Assembly: GCA_050018415.1 (NCBI GenBank)
Contig: JBEKAB010000021.1
Location: 1-64,000 of the forward strand
DNA length: 64,000 nucleotides
Reading direction: 5' to 3'
From: UBA1161 sp002311745
GTDB taxonomy: Bacteria > Planctomycetota > Phycisphaerae > Tepidisphaerales > Tepidisphaeraceae
In this document: positions 18,987-27,048 of the stretch, piece after piece
How positions within the stretch are numbered: the stretch's first letter is position 1
Layout: each line of letters begins with the position of its first letter
Notes under the pieces: model-generated
Database searches by the model: none
What the model was told of the DNA's origin: nothing
Seen by the model: the letters and a program-made list of their open reading frames with translations, nothing else
Translations under genes and position numbers: made by a program

Positions 18987-19417
18987 TGGAGGGGGATTTG
19001 CCCCAGCCAGTGCACGAAGTCCTCGGGGGATAGCGCGCCTTCGGTTTGTTTGACGACCGCCCCCGTGTGGGGATCGATTACCATCATGGTGGGGATCACC
19101 GAGACGTGATACTGGGCCGCAAGGCCCGGCTGAGCATCGATGTCGATGGCGACGGGGACGAATCCATCCAGCGCCTGGGCGACGGATCGGTCCGTCCAGG
19201 TGTTGGATTGCATCCACTGGCACGGCCCGCACCAACTTGCGTTAAAGTTCAAGAACAGCGGCTTGCCGGATTGCATGGCCACCTGCCGGGCGGAGGCCAC
19301 GTCGCTGCGCCAGGGGACCAGTGGGTGGCCGCCGCCCTGGTGCAGGACCAGTCCCAGCGCGCCCAGAGCCAGCAACACAAAAAGAACCATCCAGGCTGGA
19401 TTGCGTCCGGCAGCCAT
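18938..19417 (-). CDS. Membrane-anchored thioredoxin-like protein
   Basis: 159 residues from ATG 19417. The open frame extends further upstream, but that part crosses the serA start region and is not protein-like. One N-terminal membrane segment (about residues 9-26) is followed by a thioredoxin domain with NASWCGPCQWM (Cys63, Cys66) and the cis-Pro region HVSVIPTMMVID. It is probably anchored in the cytoplasmic membrane facing outward and acts in thiol-disulfide exchange. The C-terminal tail overlaps the converging gene 18558-18986. Confidence 0.85.
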   Translation of the reverse strand: MAAGRNPAWMVLFVLLALGALGLVLHQGGGHPLVPWRSDVASARQVAMQSGKPLFLNFNASWCGPCQWMQSNTWTDRSVAQALDGFVPVAIDIDAQPGLAAQYHVSVIPTMMVIDPHTGAVVKQTEGALSPEDFVHWLGQIPLHHALASSGPSGPSGGS

Positions 19418-19499
19418 CAACCAATGATAGGCGGGGCGTGGCTTGAAGTGATTTGAGCCGGTCCTTACGATTGGCACCCTCATTTTTAGGAGGAGCTTC

Positions 19500-21128
19500 A
19501 TGCGGATTCTGGTAGCGGACAAACTGGCGGAAGAGGGACTCGAATTTTTGAAGCAGAACCAGGCGGACTTCGACGCCAAGATCGGGCTCAAAGAAGATGA
19601 ATTGGCCGCGGCCGTCGGCGCGTACGATGCCCTGATCGTGCGCTCGGGGGCGAAGGTCACGGCGAAGGTGCTTCAGAACCCGGGCAATCTGAAAGCGATC
19701 GCGCGCGCCGGCGTGGGAGTCGACAACATCGACTTGGAGGCCGCCACCGCCAAGGGCATCCTGGTTTTGAACACCGCCGAGGCCAGCACGCTCTCCACCG
19801 CCGAGCACGCCCTGGCGCTGATGCTGTCGCTGGCGCGAAAGATTCCCCAGGCGCACGCGTCGCTGCGTTCGGGGCAACTGGAATGGAAGAAGCGCAGCCA
19901 ATACCAGGGGACGCAATTGGCCGGCAAGACGCTGGGGGTGGTGGGGCTGGGGCGCATCGGCCGCACCATCGCGGCGCGGGCGCTGGCGATGGAGATGAAC
20001 GTGCTGGCGTACGATCCGTTTTTCACTTCGCCCACGGCCCTGGAGGGGAAGGTGAAACTCATCCGCGACTTCGACGAATTTCTGGGCCAGGTGGACGTGA
20101 TCACGTTCCACGTTCCCGGCGGGGAGGGCACGCGGCATCTGCTCAATCGCGAGCGGCTGATGAACAAGTGCCGGCCGAACTTGCTCGTGGTCAACGACGC
20201 CCGCGGCGAAGTGGTGGATGAAATCGCCCTGGCTGATGCGATCAAGGAGAAGAAAATAGCCGGGGCGGCGATTGACGTGTACGCCACCGAGCCGCCGGTC
20301 AAGGATCATCCGCTGTTTGGGCTGGAGAACGTGGTGTTGACGCCGCACCTGGGCGCCAGCACGGATGAAGCGCAGACGGCGGTGTCGGTGGACGCGTGCA
20401 AGGCGATCGTGGCGTACCTGAGAAACGGGGAAATCCGCGGGGCGGTGAACGCGGGCGGGTTGCGGTTGGATTTGCCGGCCGATGAACGGCCGTTTGCGGA
20501 ATTGGCCCGGCGGATCGGGGCGCTGTTGGCGCCCCTGTGCGACAGCGGATACAAGACGATCACCCTGCGCGCCAGCGGCACGCGGGTGCCCAAGCTGATG
20601 AATACGCTGTTGCGTCTGGCCGCGGTGGAACTGCTCAAGCCGCACCTGGACACGGACATCAACGTCATCAACGTGGAGCACGTGGCCCGCAGCCGGGGGA
20701 TCGAGATGGTGACGGTTCACGAGCCCAATCCCCCGGCGGGGCTGGTCGGCGACGTGGTGGGCGTGCGCGCCGATGGGCCGGACGGCCAGAGCCATCGCGT
20801 GCTGGGCACGGTCTACGCCGACGGCCTGCCGCGCGTTTTGCGCATCGACGGCTACAGCATGGACATGATCCCCGAGGGCAACATGGTCCTGGTGGTCAAC
20901 CAAGACCAACCGGGCGTGATCGGCGTCGTCGGCAGCAGCTTCGGCGATGCCAACGTGAACATCGCGGACATGGTGATCAGCCGCGAATTGGGCCCGGACG
21001 GCAAAGCCACCGCCTTCATGGTGATCAAGACCGACAGCCAGCCGCCGGAGAGTCTGCTCAACCGTCTGCGGGCCCGGCCCAACATCTTGAAGGTGAAGAG
21101 CCTGATTCTGCCGCCGCGGCCGCGATAA
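19500..21128 (+). CDS. serA: D-3-phosphoglycerate dehydrogenase
   Basis: 542 residues, the long form of the enzyme for the first step of serine biosynthesis (3-phosphoglycerate to 3-phosphohydroxypyruvate, NAD dependent). GVVGLGRIGRTIAARA (near residue 150) is the nucleotide-binding loop. NDARGEVVDE, YATEPP and LTPHLGAST carry the catalytic Arg, Glu and His. The intervening ASB domain (about residues 318-450) and a C-terminal ACT domain (from about 460, MVLVVNQDQPGVIGVVGS) give allosteric control. AGGAGGAGC directly precedes ATG 19500. Confidence 0.95.
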   Translation: MRILVADKLAEEGLEFLKQNQADFDAKIGLKEDELAAAVGAYDALIVRSGAKVTAKVLQNPGNLKAIARAGVGVDNIDLEAATAKGILVLNTAEASTLSTAEHALALMLSLARKIPQAHASLRSGQLEWKKRSQYQGTQLAGKTLGVVGLGRIGRTIAARALAMEMNVLAYDPFFTSPTALEGKVKLIRDFDEFLGQVDVITFHVPGGEGTRHLLNRERLMNKCRPNLLVVNDARGEVVDEIALADAIKEKKIAGAAIDVYATEPPVKDHPLFGLENVVLTPHLGASTDEAQTAVSVDACKAIVAYLRNGEIRGAVNAGGLRLDLPADERPFAELARRIGALLAPLCDSGYKTITLRASGTRVPKLMNTLLRLAAVELLKPHLDTDINVINVEHVARSRGIEMVTVHEPNPPAGLVGDVVGVRADGPDGQSHRVLGTVYADGLPRVLRIDGYSMDMIPEGNMVLVVNQDQPGVIGVVGSSFGDANVNIADMVISRELGPDGKATAFMVIKTDSQPPESLLNRLRARPNILKVKSLILPPRPR

Positions 21129-21158
21129 ACGCTGGTCTTTTATCGTTCTCGCCGCGTT

Positions 21159-21392
21159 GGCCGGAGGACCGCCCGGCTCCATTTCGAAGCTGAGCCGGTC
21201 CGTCCTCGGACCGGTCTGTGCAGATTGGATCAGACCGGCCGGAGGACCGGCCGGCTCCATTTCGAAGCTGAGCCGGTCCGTCCTCGGACCGGTCTGCGCA
21301 GATTGGATCAGACCGGCCGGAGGACCGGCCGGCTCCATTTCGAAGCTGAGCCGGTCCGTCCTCGGACCGGTCTGTGCGGATTAGATTTCAGG
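21159..21392. repeat. Three tandem copies of a 78-bp GC-rich palindromic repeat
   Basis: Copies start at 21159, 21237 and 21315 with GGCCGGAGGACC. Each contains two inverted repeats, GGCCGG-AGGA-CCGGCC and CCGGTCCG-TCC-TCGGACCGG, so each can form two hairpins. They lie between converging serA and the adenosyltransferase gene. Because 78 is a multiple of 3, long open frames run through on both strands, but they encode only the repeat. The copies are nearly identical; the first and last edges have drifted. Confidence 0.9.
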
Positions 21393-21404
21393 ACGGACAC
21401 GGCG

Positions 21405-21944
21405 CTAGCCCCTCCACAGCACGTCCTGCACGCCGTTTTGACGGTTGGCCCATCGCGCCTGCACGAAGAGCCAATCGCCCAGGCGATTCAGATAGGTCAG
21501 AACGATTTTGGGGACCGCGCCTTGCGGCGCCAACCCGACGAGCGTGCGTTCGGCTCGACGGCAAATCGTGCGCGCCAGGTGCAGGCGGGCGCTGCTCTCG
21601 CTGCCGCCGGGCAGGATGAAATTCGCCAGGGGCTGTAGCGTCGCCTCGGCCGCGTCGATCTGGCTTTCCAATCGCCCGATGCTCGATTCTTCCAACGGCG
21701 ACATCGACACGGGCGGATGCCCCTGGGGCGTTGCCGTCTGCGCGCCGATGATGAATAGTTCATTCTGAATCGCGCGCAGCTTGGCGGCCAATTCGGCGCC
21801 GGCCCCCGCCGCCGCCCAGCCGATGGCGGCGTTTAATTCGTCGACCGCTCCGATGCATTCGATGCGCGCATCCGACTTGCTCACGCGCTGGCCTCCGATC
21901 AGTCCCGTCGTCCCATCATCGCCGGTTTTGGTGTAGATCTTCAT
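21405..21944 (-). CDS. Cob(I)yrinic acid a,c-diamide adenosyltransferase, PduO type
   Basis: 179 residues. KIYTKTGDDGTTGLIGGQRV is the N-terminal ATP-binding motif, DARIECIGAVDELNAAIG and FILPGGSESSARLHLART-CRRAER complete the PduO/MMAB signature. The enzyme adenosylates Co(I) corrinoid to make adenosylcobalamin. It is a stand-alone cytosolic trimer in known members. It is divergent from plsY across 51 bp, so their promoters are compact or shared. The B12-binding radical SAM protein at 41405 is a possible consumer of corrinoid in this region. Confidence 0.93.
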   Translation of the reverse strand: MKIYTKTGDDGTTGLIGGQRVSKSDARIECIGAVDELNAAIGWAAAGAGAELAAKLRAIQNELFIIGAQTATPQGHPPVSMSPLEESSIGRLESQIDAAEATLQPLANFILPGGSESSARLHLARTICRRAERTLVGLAPQGAVPKIVLTYLNRLGDWLFVQARWANRQNGVQDVLWRG

Positions 21945-21995
21945 GTGACCCTTCCATGTCGCGTCGCCGACCGCCGGCGTTTAGACTACCCCGCG

Positions 21996-22655
21996 ATGAA
22001 CCGCACACAAGCGCTTTTGGCGTTGATCCCCGCGGCATATGTGGTGGGATCCATTCCCTTCGGCCTGATCGTCGGCCGGGCCAAGGGAATTGATCCGCGA
22101 ACCGCCGGAAGCAAAAACATCGGGGCGACCAATCTGGGCCGATTGCTGGGGAAGAAATACTTCTTCATCGTCTTCGTTCTCGATCTGCTCAAAGGGGCGA
22201 TTCCGACGCTGGCGGCGGGGGTGCTCCTGAATTTCACGGTTGAGAATCGCCTCGCCTGCCTGCTCTGGGTGCTGGTGGCTTTCGCCGCGCTGCTCGGGCA
22301 CATGGCCAGTCTCTTTTTGAAGTTCAAAGGGGGCAAAGGCGTGGCGACCAGTGCCGGGGTGCTTCTGGGAGTTTTTCCATATTTCACGTTGCCCGGTCTG
22401 GCGGCGGTGGTCGTCTGGGGCCTGGTTTTCGGGCTGGTCCGGTACATCAGCGCCGCGTCGATTTTCGGGGCCGCGGCTTTTCCGCTGCTCTATCTGCTGC
22501 TGGGCGCTCTCCGGCATTGGCCGATTCTGGATGCCCAGCTTCCGTTTCTGATCTTTTCCTTGCTGATTCCAGCCTTGATCATCTACAAACACCGGGCGAA
22601 CATCAGCCGACTGCGTTCCGGAACCGAGTTGCGGGCGGGTCGCAAATCGCTTTGA
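21996..22655 (+). CDS. plsY: Glycerol-3-phosphate acyltransferase PlsY
   Basis: 219 residues from ATG 21996; the open frame continues upstream but without protein-like content. YVVGSIPFGLIVGR, GSKNIGATNLGR and GHMASLFLKFKGGKGVATSAGV are the three conserved PlsY motifs, on a membrane protein with about five segments. It uses acyl-phosphate to acylate glycerol-3-phosphate, the first step of phospholipid synthesis. Its partner enzyme, GpsA, is encoded at 57014. The 3' end overlaps a putative small lipoprotein gene on the other strand. Confidence 0.95.
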   Translation: MNRTQALLALIPAAYVVGSIPFGLIVGRAKGIDPRTAGSKNIGATNLGRLLGKKYFFIVFVLDLLKGAIPTLAAGVLLNFTVENRLACLLWVLVAFAALLGHMASLFLKFKGGKGVATSAGVLLGVFPYFTLPGLAAVVVWGLVFGLVRYISAASIFGAAAFPLLYLLLGALRHWPILDAQLPFLIFSLLIPALIIYKHRANISRLRSGTELRAGRKSL

Positions 22656-22863
22656 CGAACGTTTCCGCAGCGCCTGCGCCGGAGCTATGCGCGGCAGGGA
22701 TCTCCCATTTTAGCCGATACGTCTGTCCCGCGCGATATCCGGTCTGCAAGCGCGGAAACCGCGGCGGCCAAATATGAATCCTGCACCCGGCGCAGCTGGC
22801 AAAAAGTACGAAAAGAATTGTCGCGACGCATAGCTTCGAAAGGTCTCCGCGTAACCGTTTCAT
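22603..22863 (-). CDS. Possible small lipoprotein
   Basis: 86 residues. MKRLRGDLSKLCVATILFVLFASCAGC has a basic start, a hydrophobic core and Cys residues at a plausible signal peptidase II site (LFASC). The remainder (PRLQTGYRAGQTYRLKWEIP) is not recognised. No good ribosome binding site is visible, and the last 53 bp overlap plsY in antisense, so the gene is only moderately supported. Confidence 0.4.
   Translation of the reverse strand: MKRLRGDLSKLCVATILFVLFASCAGCRIHIWPPRFPRLQTGYRAGQTYRLKWEIPAAHSSGAGAAETFVKAICDPPATRFRNAVG
22642..22700 (+). repeat. Imperfect copy of the thiS leader/start region (copy A)
   Basis: About 59 bp (CGCTTTGACGAACGTTTCCG and onward through GAGCTATGCGCGGCAGG) match 22924-22984, which immediately precedes and includes the thiS start. 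Identity by eye is above 80 percent. The ATG in this copy (22687) opens only a few codons before a stop. Confidence 0.65.
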
Positions 22864-22923
22864 GGCGGGAATGATAACCTCGAAACTCGGAAAATGATGT
22901 TTTTCAACTGCGAATCCCGGCCG

Positions 22924-22984
22924 CGCAAAATCTCTTTGACGAACATTCCCGCAACGCCTACGCTGGGGATATGCGCGTCAGGGT
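22924..22984 (+). repeat. Imperfect copy of the thiS leader/start region (copy B)
   Basis: Counterpart of 22642-22700 (TCTTTGACGAACATTCCCGC and onward). It contains the thiS ATG at 22971. Confidence 0.65.
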
Positions 22985-23168
22985 GAACGGGCAGGATCGG
23001 GATTTGGCGGCCGGCAGCGATATTTTTACGCTCCTCACCGAGCATAAGCTGACTCCCGACAAAGTCGCCGTCGAGGTCAATCGCCGGCTGGTTCGCTCGA
23101 TCAAATACGATACTCCGCTGAAGGAGGGCGACGAGATAGAGATTGTGACATTCGTCGGCGGCGGATGA
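22971..23168 (+). CDS. thiS: Sulfur carrier protein ThiS
   Basis: 65 residues with the ubiquitin-like ThiS pattern: MRVRVNGQDRDL, VAVEVNRRLV, LKEGDEIEIVTFVGGG. The C-terminal Gly-Gly is the site of thiocarboxylate formation; one further Gly follows the usual VGGG, as in the family. It donates sulfur to ThiG for the thiazole of thiamine, and thiG is the next gene. No TPP riboswitch is recognised upstream. Confidence 0.93.
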   Translation: MRVRVNGQDRDLAAGSDIFTLLTEHKLTPDKVAVEVNRRLVRSIKYDTPLKEGDEIEIVTFVGGG

Positions 23169-23173
23169 TGGGG

Positions 23174-23290
23174 GAAATCCGAATGACGAAATCCGAATGA
23201 CGAATCAAACCCGAATGACGAAATCCGAATGGCCATTCGTCATTCTGGTTTCGGATTTGATTCGGTATTCTGATTTCGGGCTTCGGGTTT
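23174..23290. repeat. Intergenic GAATGACGAAATCCGAATG repeat cluster with inverted copy
   Basis: Between thiS and thiG the unit GAATGACGAAATCCGAATG recurs three times, then a related inverted stretch follows (CATTCGTCATTCTGG, TTCGGATTTGATTCGG, GATTTCGGGCTTCGGG). GAATGGCCATTC forms the centre. It would fold into a long hairpin in the transcript separating two thiamine genes. Confidence 0.75.
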
Positions 23291-23310
23291 GCCGCCGCTA
23301 TAATGCCAGT

Positions 23311-24129
23311 ATGGATGTTTTAAAAATCGGCAAATTCGAGATTCACAGCCGCCTGTTCGTGGGAACGGGCAAATACGCGACGTACGAGATCATGCAGCAG
23401 GCGCTGGCGGCCAGCGGGTGCCAGGTCGTCACCGTCGCGGTGCGGCGGGAGCGGCTCATCGACAAGCAGGGACGCAGCCTCCTCGATTTTCTGGATCTGA
23501 ACCAATACATCATCCTGCCCAACACGGCCGGTTGCTTTAACGCCGAAGATGCGGTGCGCGTGTCGCTGCTGGGGCGCGATCTCCTGGAAAAGCAGAAGAA
23601 TCCCGGGGCGAATTGGGTGAAACTGGAAGTGCTGGGGGACAAGAAGACCCTTTTGCCCGATCCCGTCGGCTCGTTGGAGGCGACCAAGGAGTTGGTGAAG
23701 GAAGGTTTTACCGTCCTGGTGTACACCAGCGACGATCCCATCTCGGCGCGGCGATTGAAGGAGGCGGGGGCGGCCAGCGTGATGCCGGCGGGCAGCCCCA
23801 TCGGCTCGGGCCAGGGCGTGCTCAATCCGCTGAATATTTCCCTGTGCCTGGAGACGCTGAAGGAAGGGGACGCGGCCTATCCGGTGATCGTGGATGCGGG
23901 CGTGGGCACGGCCAGCGATGTGACGATCGCCATGGAATTGGGGGCCGATGGCGTCCTGCTCAATACCGGCGTGGCGCATGCCAAGGACCCGCTGAAAATG
24001 GCCGCGGCCATGCGGCAGGCGCTGGAGGCCGGGCGATTGAGCTACTTGGCCGGGCGGATTCCCAAGAAGCGCTACGCCACGGCCAGCAGTCCATTTGAGG
24101 GGATTATCAGTTACATTCCCGGCGAGTGA
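23311..24129 (+). CDS. thiG: Thiazole synthase ThiG
   Basis: 272 residues from ATG 23311; an upstream in-frame ATG lies within the repeat cluster and is rejected. FEIHSRLFVGTGKYATYEIM opens the TIM barrel. WVKLEVLGD (Lys104) is the Schiff-base lysine for 1-deoxyxylulose 5-phosphate. PAGSPIGSGQGVLN, VIVDAGVGTASD and GVLLNTGVAHAKDP are phosphate and active-site loops. It forms the thiazole phosphate of thiamine with sulfur from ThiS. The stop overlaps the GTG start of rsmG. Confidence 0.95.
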   Translation: MDVLKIGKFEIHSRLFVGTGKYATYEIMQQALAASGCQVVTVAVRRERLIDKQGRSLLDFLDLNQYIILPNTAGCFNAEDAVRVSLLGRDLLEKQKNPGANWVKLEVLGDKKTLLPDPVGSLEATKELVKEGFTVLVYTSDDPISARRLKEAGAASVMPAGSPIGSGQGVLNPLNISLCLETLKEGDAAYPVIVDAGVGTASDVTIAMELGADGVLLNTGVAHAKDPLKMAAAMRQALEAGRLSYLAGRIPKKRYATASSPFEGIISYIPGE

Positions 24130-24848
24130 CCAGCGGCTCGACCCCATCCCTATGCAATGAGCTCGCCCGACGCGGCGGCGTGAGGTTGGACGAATCGCAG
24201 CACGCGAAGCTGTCGCGATACCTGGATCTGCTGCTGGCGGCCAATGCGAAGATGAATCTGACGCGGATTACCGACCGGGCGGAGGCCCAGCGGCTGCACG
24301 TGGCCGATAGCCTGACGCTGCTGCCGTTTTTGCCGGCCGGTGAGCACCGGCTGGTGGACGTGGGCAGCGGCGGGGGCGTGCCGGGGATCGTCCTGGCGAT
24401 TGCGCGGCCGGATGCGAAGGTGGTGCTCTTGGAGGCCACGAAGAAGAAGGCGGATTTTCTGCGCCGCGCGGCCGCGGAATTGCAATTGGACAACGTCACG
24501 GTGGATGCCCGGCGCGCCGAAGATGCCGGACGCGGCGAGTTGCGGGAATCGTTCGACGTGGCGGTGGCCCGGGCGGTGGGGACGATGGTCTGGTTGGTCG
24601 AATGGATGTTGCCGCTCGTGAAAAAAGGGGGTCAGATATTGGCGATGAAGGGGAAAAAAGCCCAGGACGAGCTGGCCGGGCTTGGGCGGGCGATCCGGGT
24701 GTTGGGCGGCGGTCCGGCGGCGATCCAGCCCGCGGATTTGCCGGGAGCAGAACATCACGTGATCGTGCGGATTGACAAGATCGGCCGCAGCGATGCGCGT
24801 TATCCGCGAGCGGCCCCGGCGGCCAAGGGCAAGCCCATGACGGCGTAG
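24126..24848 (+). CDS. rsmG: 16S rRNA (guanine-N7)-methyltransferase RsmG
   Basis: 240 residues. GTG at 24126 overlaps the thiG stop (GTGA), consistent with coupling. KMNLTRITDRAEAQRLHVADSL is the conserved N-terminal block, VDVGSGGGVPGIVLAI the AdoMet-binding motif, and SFDVAVARAVGTM the following GidB/RsmG motif. It methylates G527 of 16S rRNA in known members. The thiG-rsmG pairing is not functionally obvious. Confidence 0.93.
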   Translation: MTSGSTPSLCNELARRGGVRLDESQHAKLSRYLDLLLAANAKMNLTRITDRAEAQRLHVADSLTLLPFLPAGEHRLVDVGSGGGVPGIVLAIARPDAKVVLLEATKKKADFLRRAAAELQLDNVTVDARRAEDAGRGELRESFDVAVARAVGTMVWLVEWMLPLVKKGGQILAMKGKKAQDELAGLGRAIRVLGGGPAAIQPADLPGAEHHVIVRIDKIGRSDARYPRAAPAAKGKPMTA

Positions 24849-24863
24849 ATGGCCGGGCGAGGC

Positions 24864-24869
24864 TATAAT
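24864..24869 (+). promoter_or_regulatory. Candidate -10 element upstream of the csrA-deaminase fusion gene
   Basis: A perfect TATAAT lies 47 bp before ATG 24916. No good -35 is seen at 17 bp. AGGAAAGG before the ATG provides a ribosome binding site. Confidence 0.4.
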
Positions 24870-24915
24870 TCGGTGCCAGCGGGAAGGATCGTCCCCAAGC
24901 CAGGAAAGGCCACTT

Positions 24916-25626
24916 ATGCTGGTTCTAACACGTCAGCGCAACGAGACGGTAATCGTGGGGGATGACATCCACGTGACGGTGGTGGACATCCGGGGCGACA
25001 AGGTGCGCCTGGGGTTCACCGCGCCGCGGCAGATCACGGTCTATCGCAAGGAAGTGTACGACCTGATTCGCAAGGAGAACGCGGCGGCGGCGGCGATGCA
25101 GCCGGCGGACCTTGCCGCAGCGCCGGACGTTCCGCCGGAGTCGGTGAATCTCTCGCCGTGGGCGGATAATTATCCGCGCCTGGCGGAGGGGAGTTCGGAC
25201 CCATTTTTGCGCGCGGCCATCGAGGAGGCGCGTCAGGGCTTGGGTGAAGGGGGGTTGCCGATCGGCTCGGTGCTGGTGCGCGGCGATCAGATCATCGGGC
25301 GCGGCCGCAACCGCCGCGTGCAGGACGGCGATCCGATGGCGCACGCCGAGATCGACTGCCTCAAAAATGCCGGCCGGCAAAAAACCTATCGCGACACGGT
25401 GCTGTATTCGACGCTGATGCCCTGCCACCTGTGCAGCGGGGCGGCGGTGCAGTTTGGCATTCCCAAGATCGTCGTGGGCGAAAGCGTGAACTTTGCCGGC
25501 GCGGCGGATTTTTTGCGCGGCAACGGCGTGGAGGTGGTGGATCGCGCCGACGCCCAATGCGTCGAAATGATGGGCAAGTTCATCCGCGAGCACCCGGAAT
25601 TGTGGAAGGAAGACATCGGCAAATAG
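24916..25626 (+). CDS. csrA: CsrA RNA-binding domain fused to fungal-type cytosine deaminase
   Basis: 236 residues in a single uninterrupted frame. Residues 1-60 are a complete CsrA (MLVLTRQRNETVIVGDDIHV, IRGDKVRLGFTAPR, VYRKEVYDLIRKEN). They keep Leu4, Arg6 and Arg44, the residues that contact RNA in known CsrA. An Ala/Pro-rich linker (about 55-95) joins a CMP/cytosine deaminase domain: LPIGSVLVRGDQIIGRG, AHAEIDCLK (His143, Glu145), TLMPCHLCSGA (Cys170, Cys173) and the ending REHPELWKEDIGK, which closely resembles yeast Fcy1. All zinc and proton-shuttle residues are present. An internal ATG at 25096 has no ribosome binding site. CsrA normally controls translation by binding GGA sites, so the fusion could recruit deaminase to RNA or simply tie the two together; that is conjecture. 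Confidence 0.9.
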   Translation: MLVLTRQRNETVIVGDDIHVTVVDIRGDKVRLGFTAPRQITVYRKEVYDLIRKENAAAAAMQPADLAAAPDVPPESVNLSPWADNYPRLAEGSSDPFLRAAIEEARQGLGEGGLPIGSVLVRGDQIIGRGRNRRVQDGDPMAHAEIDCLKNAGRQKTYRDTVLYSTLMPCHLCSGAAVQFGIPKIVVGESVNFAGAADFLRGNGVEVVDRADAQCVEMMGKFIREHPELWKEDIGK

Positions 25627-25663
25627 GCGGCCAGAAACGGTTGCCGGGGAGGTTGCCGCCGGA

Positions 25664-26803
25664 TCAGCGCGGCGCCAAGCTGTAGTCCGGCGACATGGAT
25701 GCGGTGAGATCGATACCCGTGGAATCACGAATGATTTTGATGAGTTCGGCGGCGTTGGCCGGTGGGTGAGCGCGCAGGGCGGGAAGCGTCTTGGCCAGCG
25801 CGCCGTCCCCGCCCTGGTCGATCCATTGACTGATCACCCAGGCGGCTTTGTGTCGTACGGCTTCGTTGTAGATGATGACGAACTGCGGTTTCATGCCGGC
25901 CGGGTCGAGCGGATTGACCAGGTCCAGCGGGCGCCAGGCCAGCGGGTTACGCGGATCGGGCAGGAGCAGGGCGCTGCTCAACAGCGATCGCGAGGTACCG
26001 GTAAGGAACGTGGCGTATTTGACGCTGTACACCCCCTCAACGCCTTGGTAGAACCATTGCTCGGTGGGGGCCAGCTTCAACGGTTGCATCACGTTCTTGT
26101 AGATGAACCCATCGATCACGTTTCGCGTGCCGGATTGGGCGATCAGGGACTGGGCGTGAATCAGCCCGCTTTCGAAGTGGGTGATTCCCTTGACCAGCGC
26201 GCCGGAGCGCGCATCCGGGGCATCGTCCTGAGTTTCGATCCACTCGACCGCATCATCCATCGGGCGATCAATACTCAGCGTCCAGTTCTGGTCGCTGACG
26301 ACCTGATGAGCGTAGCGGATGTAATGAAAGCGGGGATCGCTCCATCCGGCCTGCATCAGATCGGCCAGCCTCTTTTGGGAAACGGGGAGATAAAAAACCC
26401 GCAGCTTGAGCGACTCTAAATTTGCCAGGGGCGGGAGCAGTTCGTTGTCGATGGTGTCGTTCAGCGTCTTGGGATCATCCAGGGCCATGTCCTGCATGAC
26501 CATGCGGATCAGTTCCTGGCGTTTTTGGCTGATGGCGGCGGCGATATCGGAGGGCATGGTGGTGGGCCGCGTCGCCGGCTGCACGCGAGCCAAGGCTTGG
26601 CGGACCCAGTCATCATCCTCCGCTTGACAGAAGACGGTGCGTTCGCCGGCGGTCAAGGCATGAAAGCCCGGCGGAACGACGGCGGCGTGAGGAACGTACG
26701 GCTGGGTGGCGGGGGCGGTGGCAGGCTGATCCACGGCATCTGCGACCGCGGCGCAGGCCAACGCGGCGACGAATGCCGCAATCAACGCACAGAAGCGAAT
26801 CAT
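25664..26803 (-). CDS. Secreted protein of unknown function
   Basis: 379 residues from ATG 26803, where a good signal peptide begins (MIRFCALIAAFVAALACAAVADA). A Thr/Ala/Pro linker follows (QPATAPATQPYVP) and again at VQPATRPTTMP. The rest is soluble (PGFHALTAGERTVFCQAEDDDW, IIYNEAVRHKAAWVISQWID). The pattern Cys-Gln-Ala-Glu with later Glu/His residues does not match a family I can name. It converges on the CsrA fusion gene and is divergent from the acyltransferase. Confidence 0.7.
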   Translation of the reverse strand: MIRFCALIAAFVAALACAAVADAVDQPATAPATQPYVPHAAVVPPGFHALTAGERTVFCQAEDDDWVRQALARVQPATRPTTMPSDIAAAISQKRQELIRMVMQDMALDDPKTLNDTIDNELLPPLANLESLKLRVFYLPVSQKRLADLMQAGWSDPRFHYIRYAHQVVSDQNWTLSIDRPMDDAVEWIETQDDAPDARSGALVKGITHFESGLIHAQSLIAQSGTRNVIDGFIYKNVMQPLKLAPTEQWFYQGVEGVYSVKYATFLTGTSRSLLSSALLLPDPRNPLAWRPLDLVNPLDPAGMKPQFVIIYNEAVRHKAAWVISQWIDQGGDGALAKTLPALRAHPPANAAELIKIIRDSTGIDLTASMSPDYSLAPR

Positions 26804-27048
26804 TTGGCGGGCACGATACGGGGCGGAGCATCGCAAAGCAACCGCAAGCAGATGTGTTGAGCCAGACGGAGGATACAGCGCGTCGCCGCCGGGGCGTCGC
26901 CGCAATTGTTCGATTCCTTGGTTTTATTATTTTTTGTTGCCAAATTGCTATCGAGGCGCTTAAATTGCCGACCCGTTTGATCTGCTGTGGGTATGGCAGA
27001 GCGACGTCCGCGTCTCCATCGGTTTCCCAATTAGTGTCGTAAAAAGCA

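Noticed and set aside
19242..21338. 698-residue minus-strand open frame antisense to serA
   Set aside because: Shadow of serA plus the 78-bp repeat; composition is His/Arg/Gln-rich with no domain, and serA is unambiguous.
21159..21392. CRISPR array
   Set aside because: The 78-bp units are contiguous with no unique spacers.
22701..22970. TPP riboswitch ahead of thiS
   Set aside because: None of the conserved thi-box sequences is seen upstream of the gene.
23197..23310. Longer thiG start at 23197
   Set aside because: The extension lies wholly in the intergenic repeat, and the family N-terminus begins at 23311.
25096..25626. Deaminase as a separate gene starting at internal ATG 25096
   Set aside because: No ribosome binding site before it (only a GCG-GCG run) and the frame is continuous with CsrA, so a fusion is the simpler reading.
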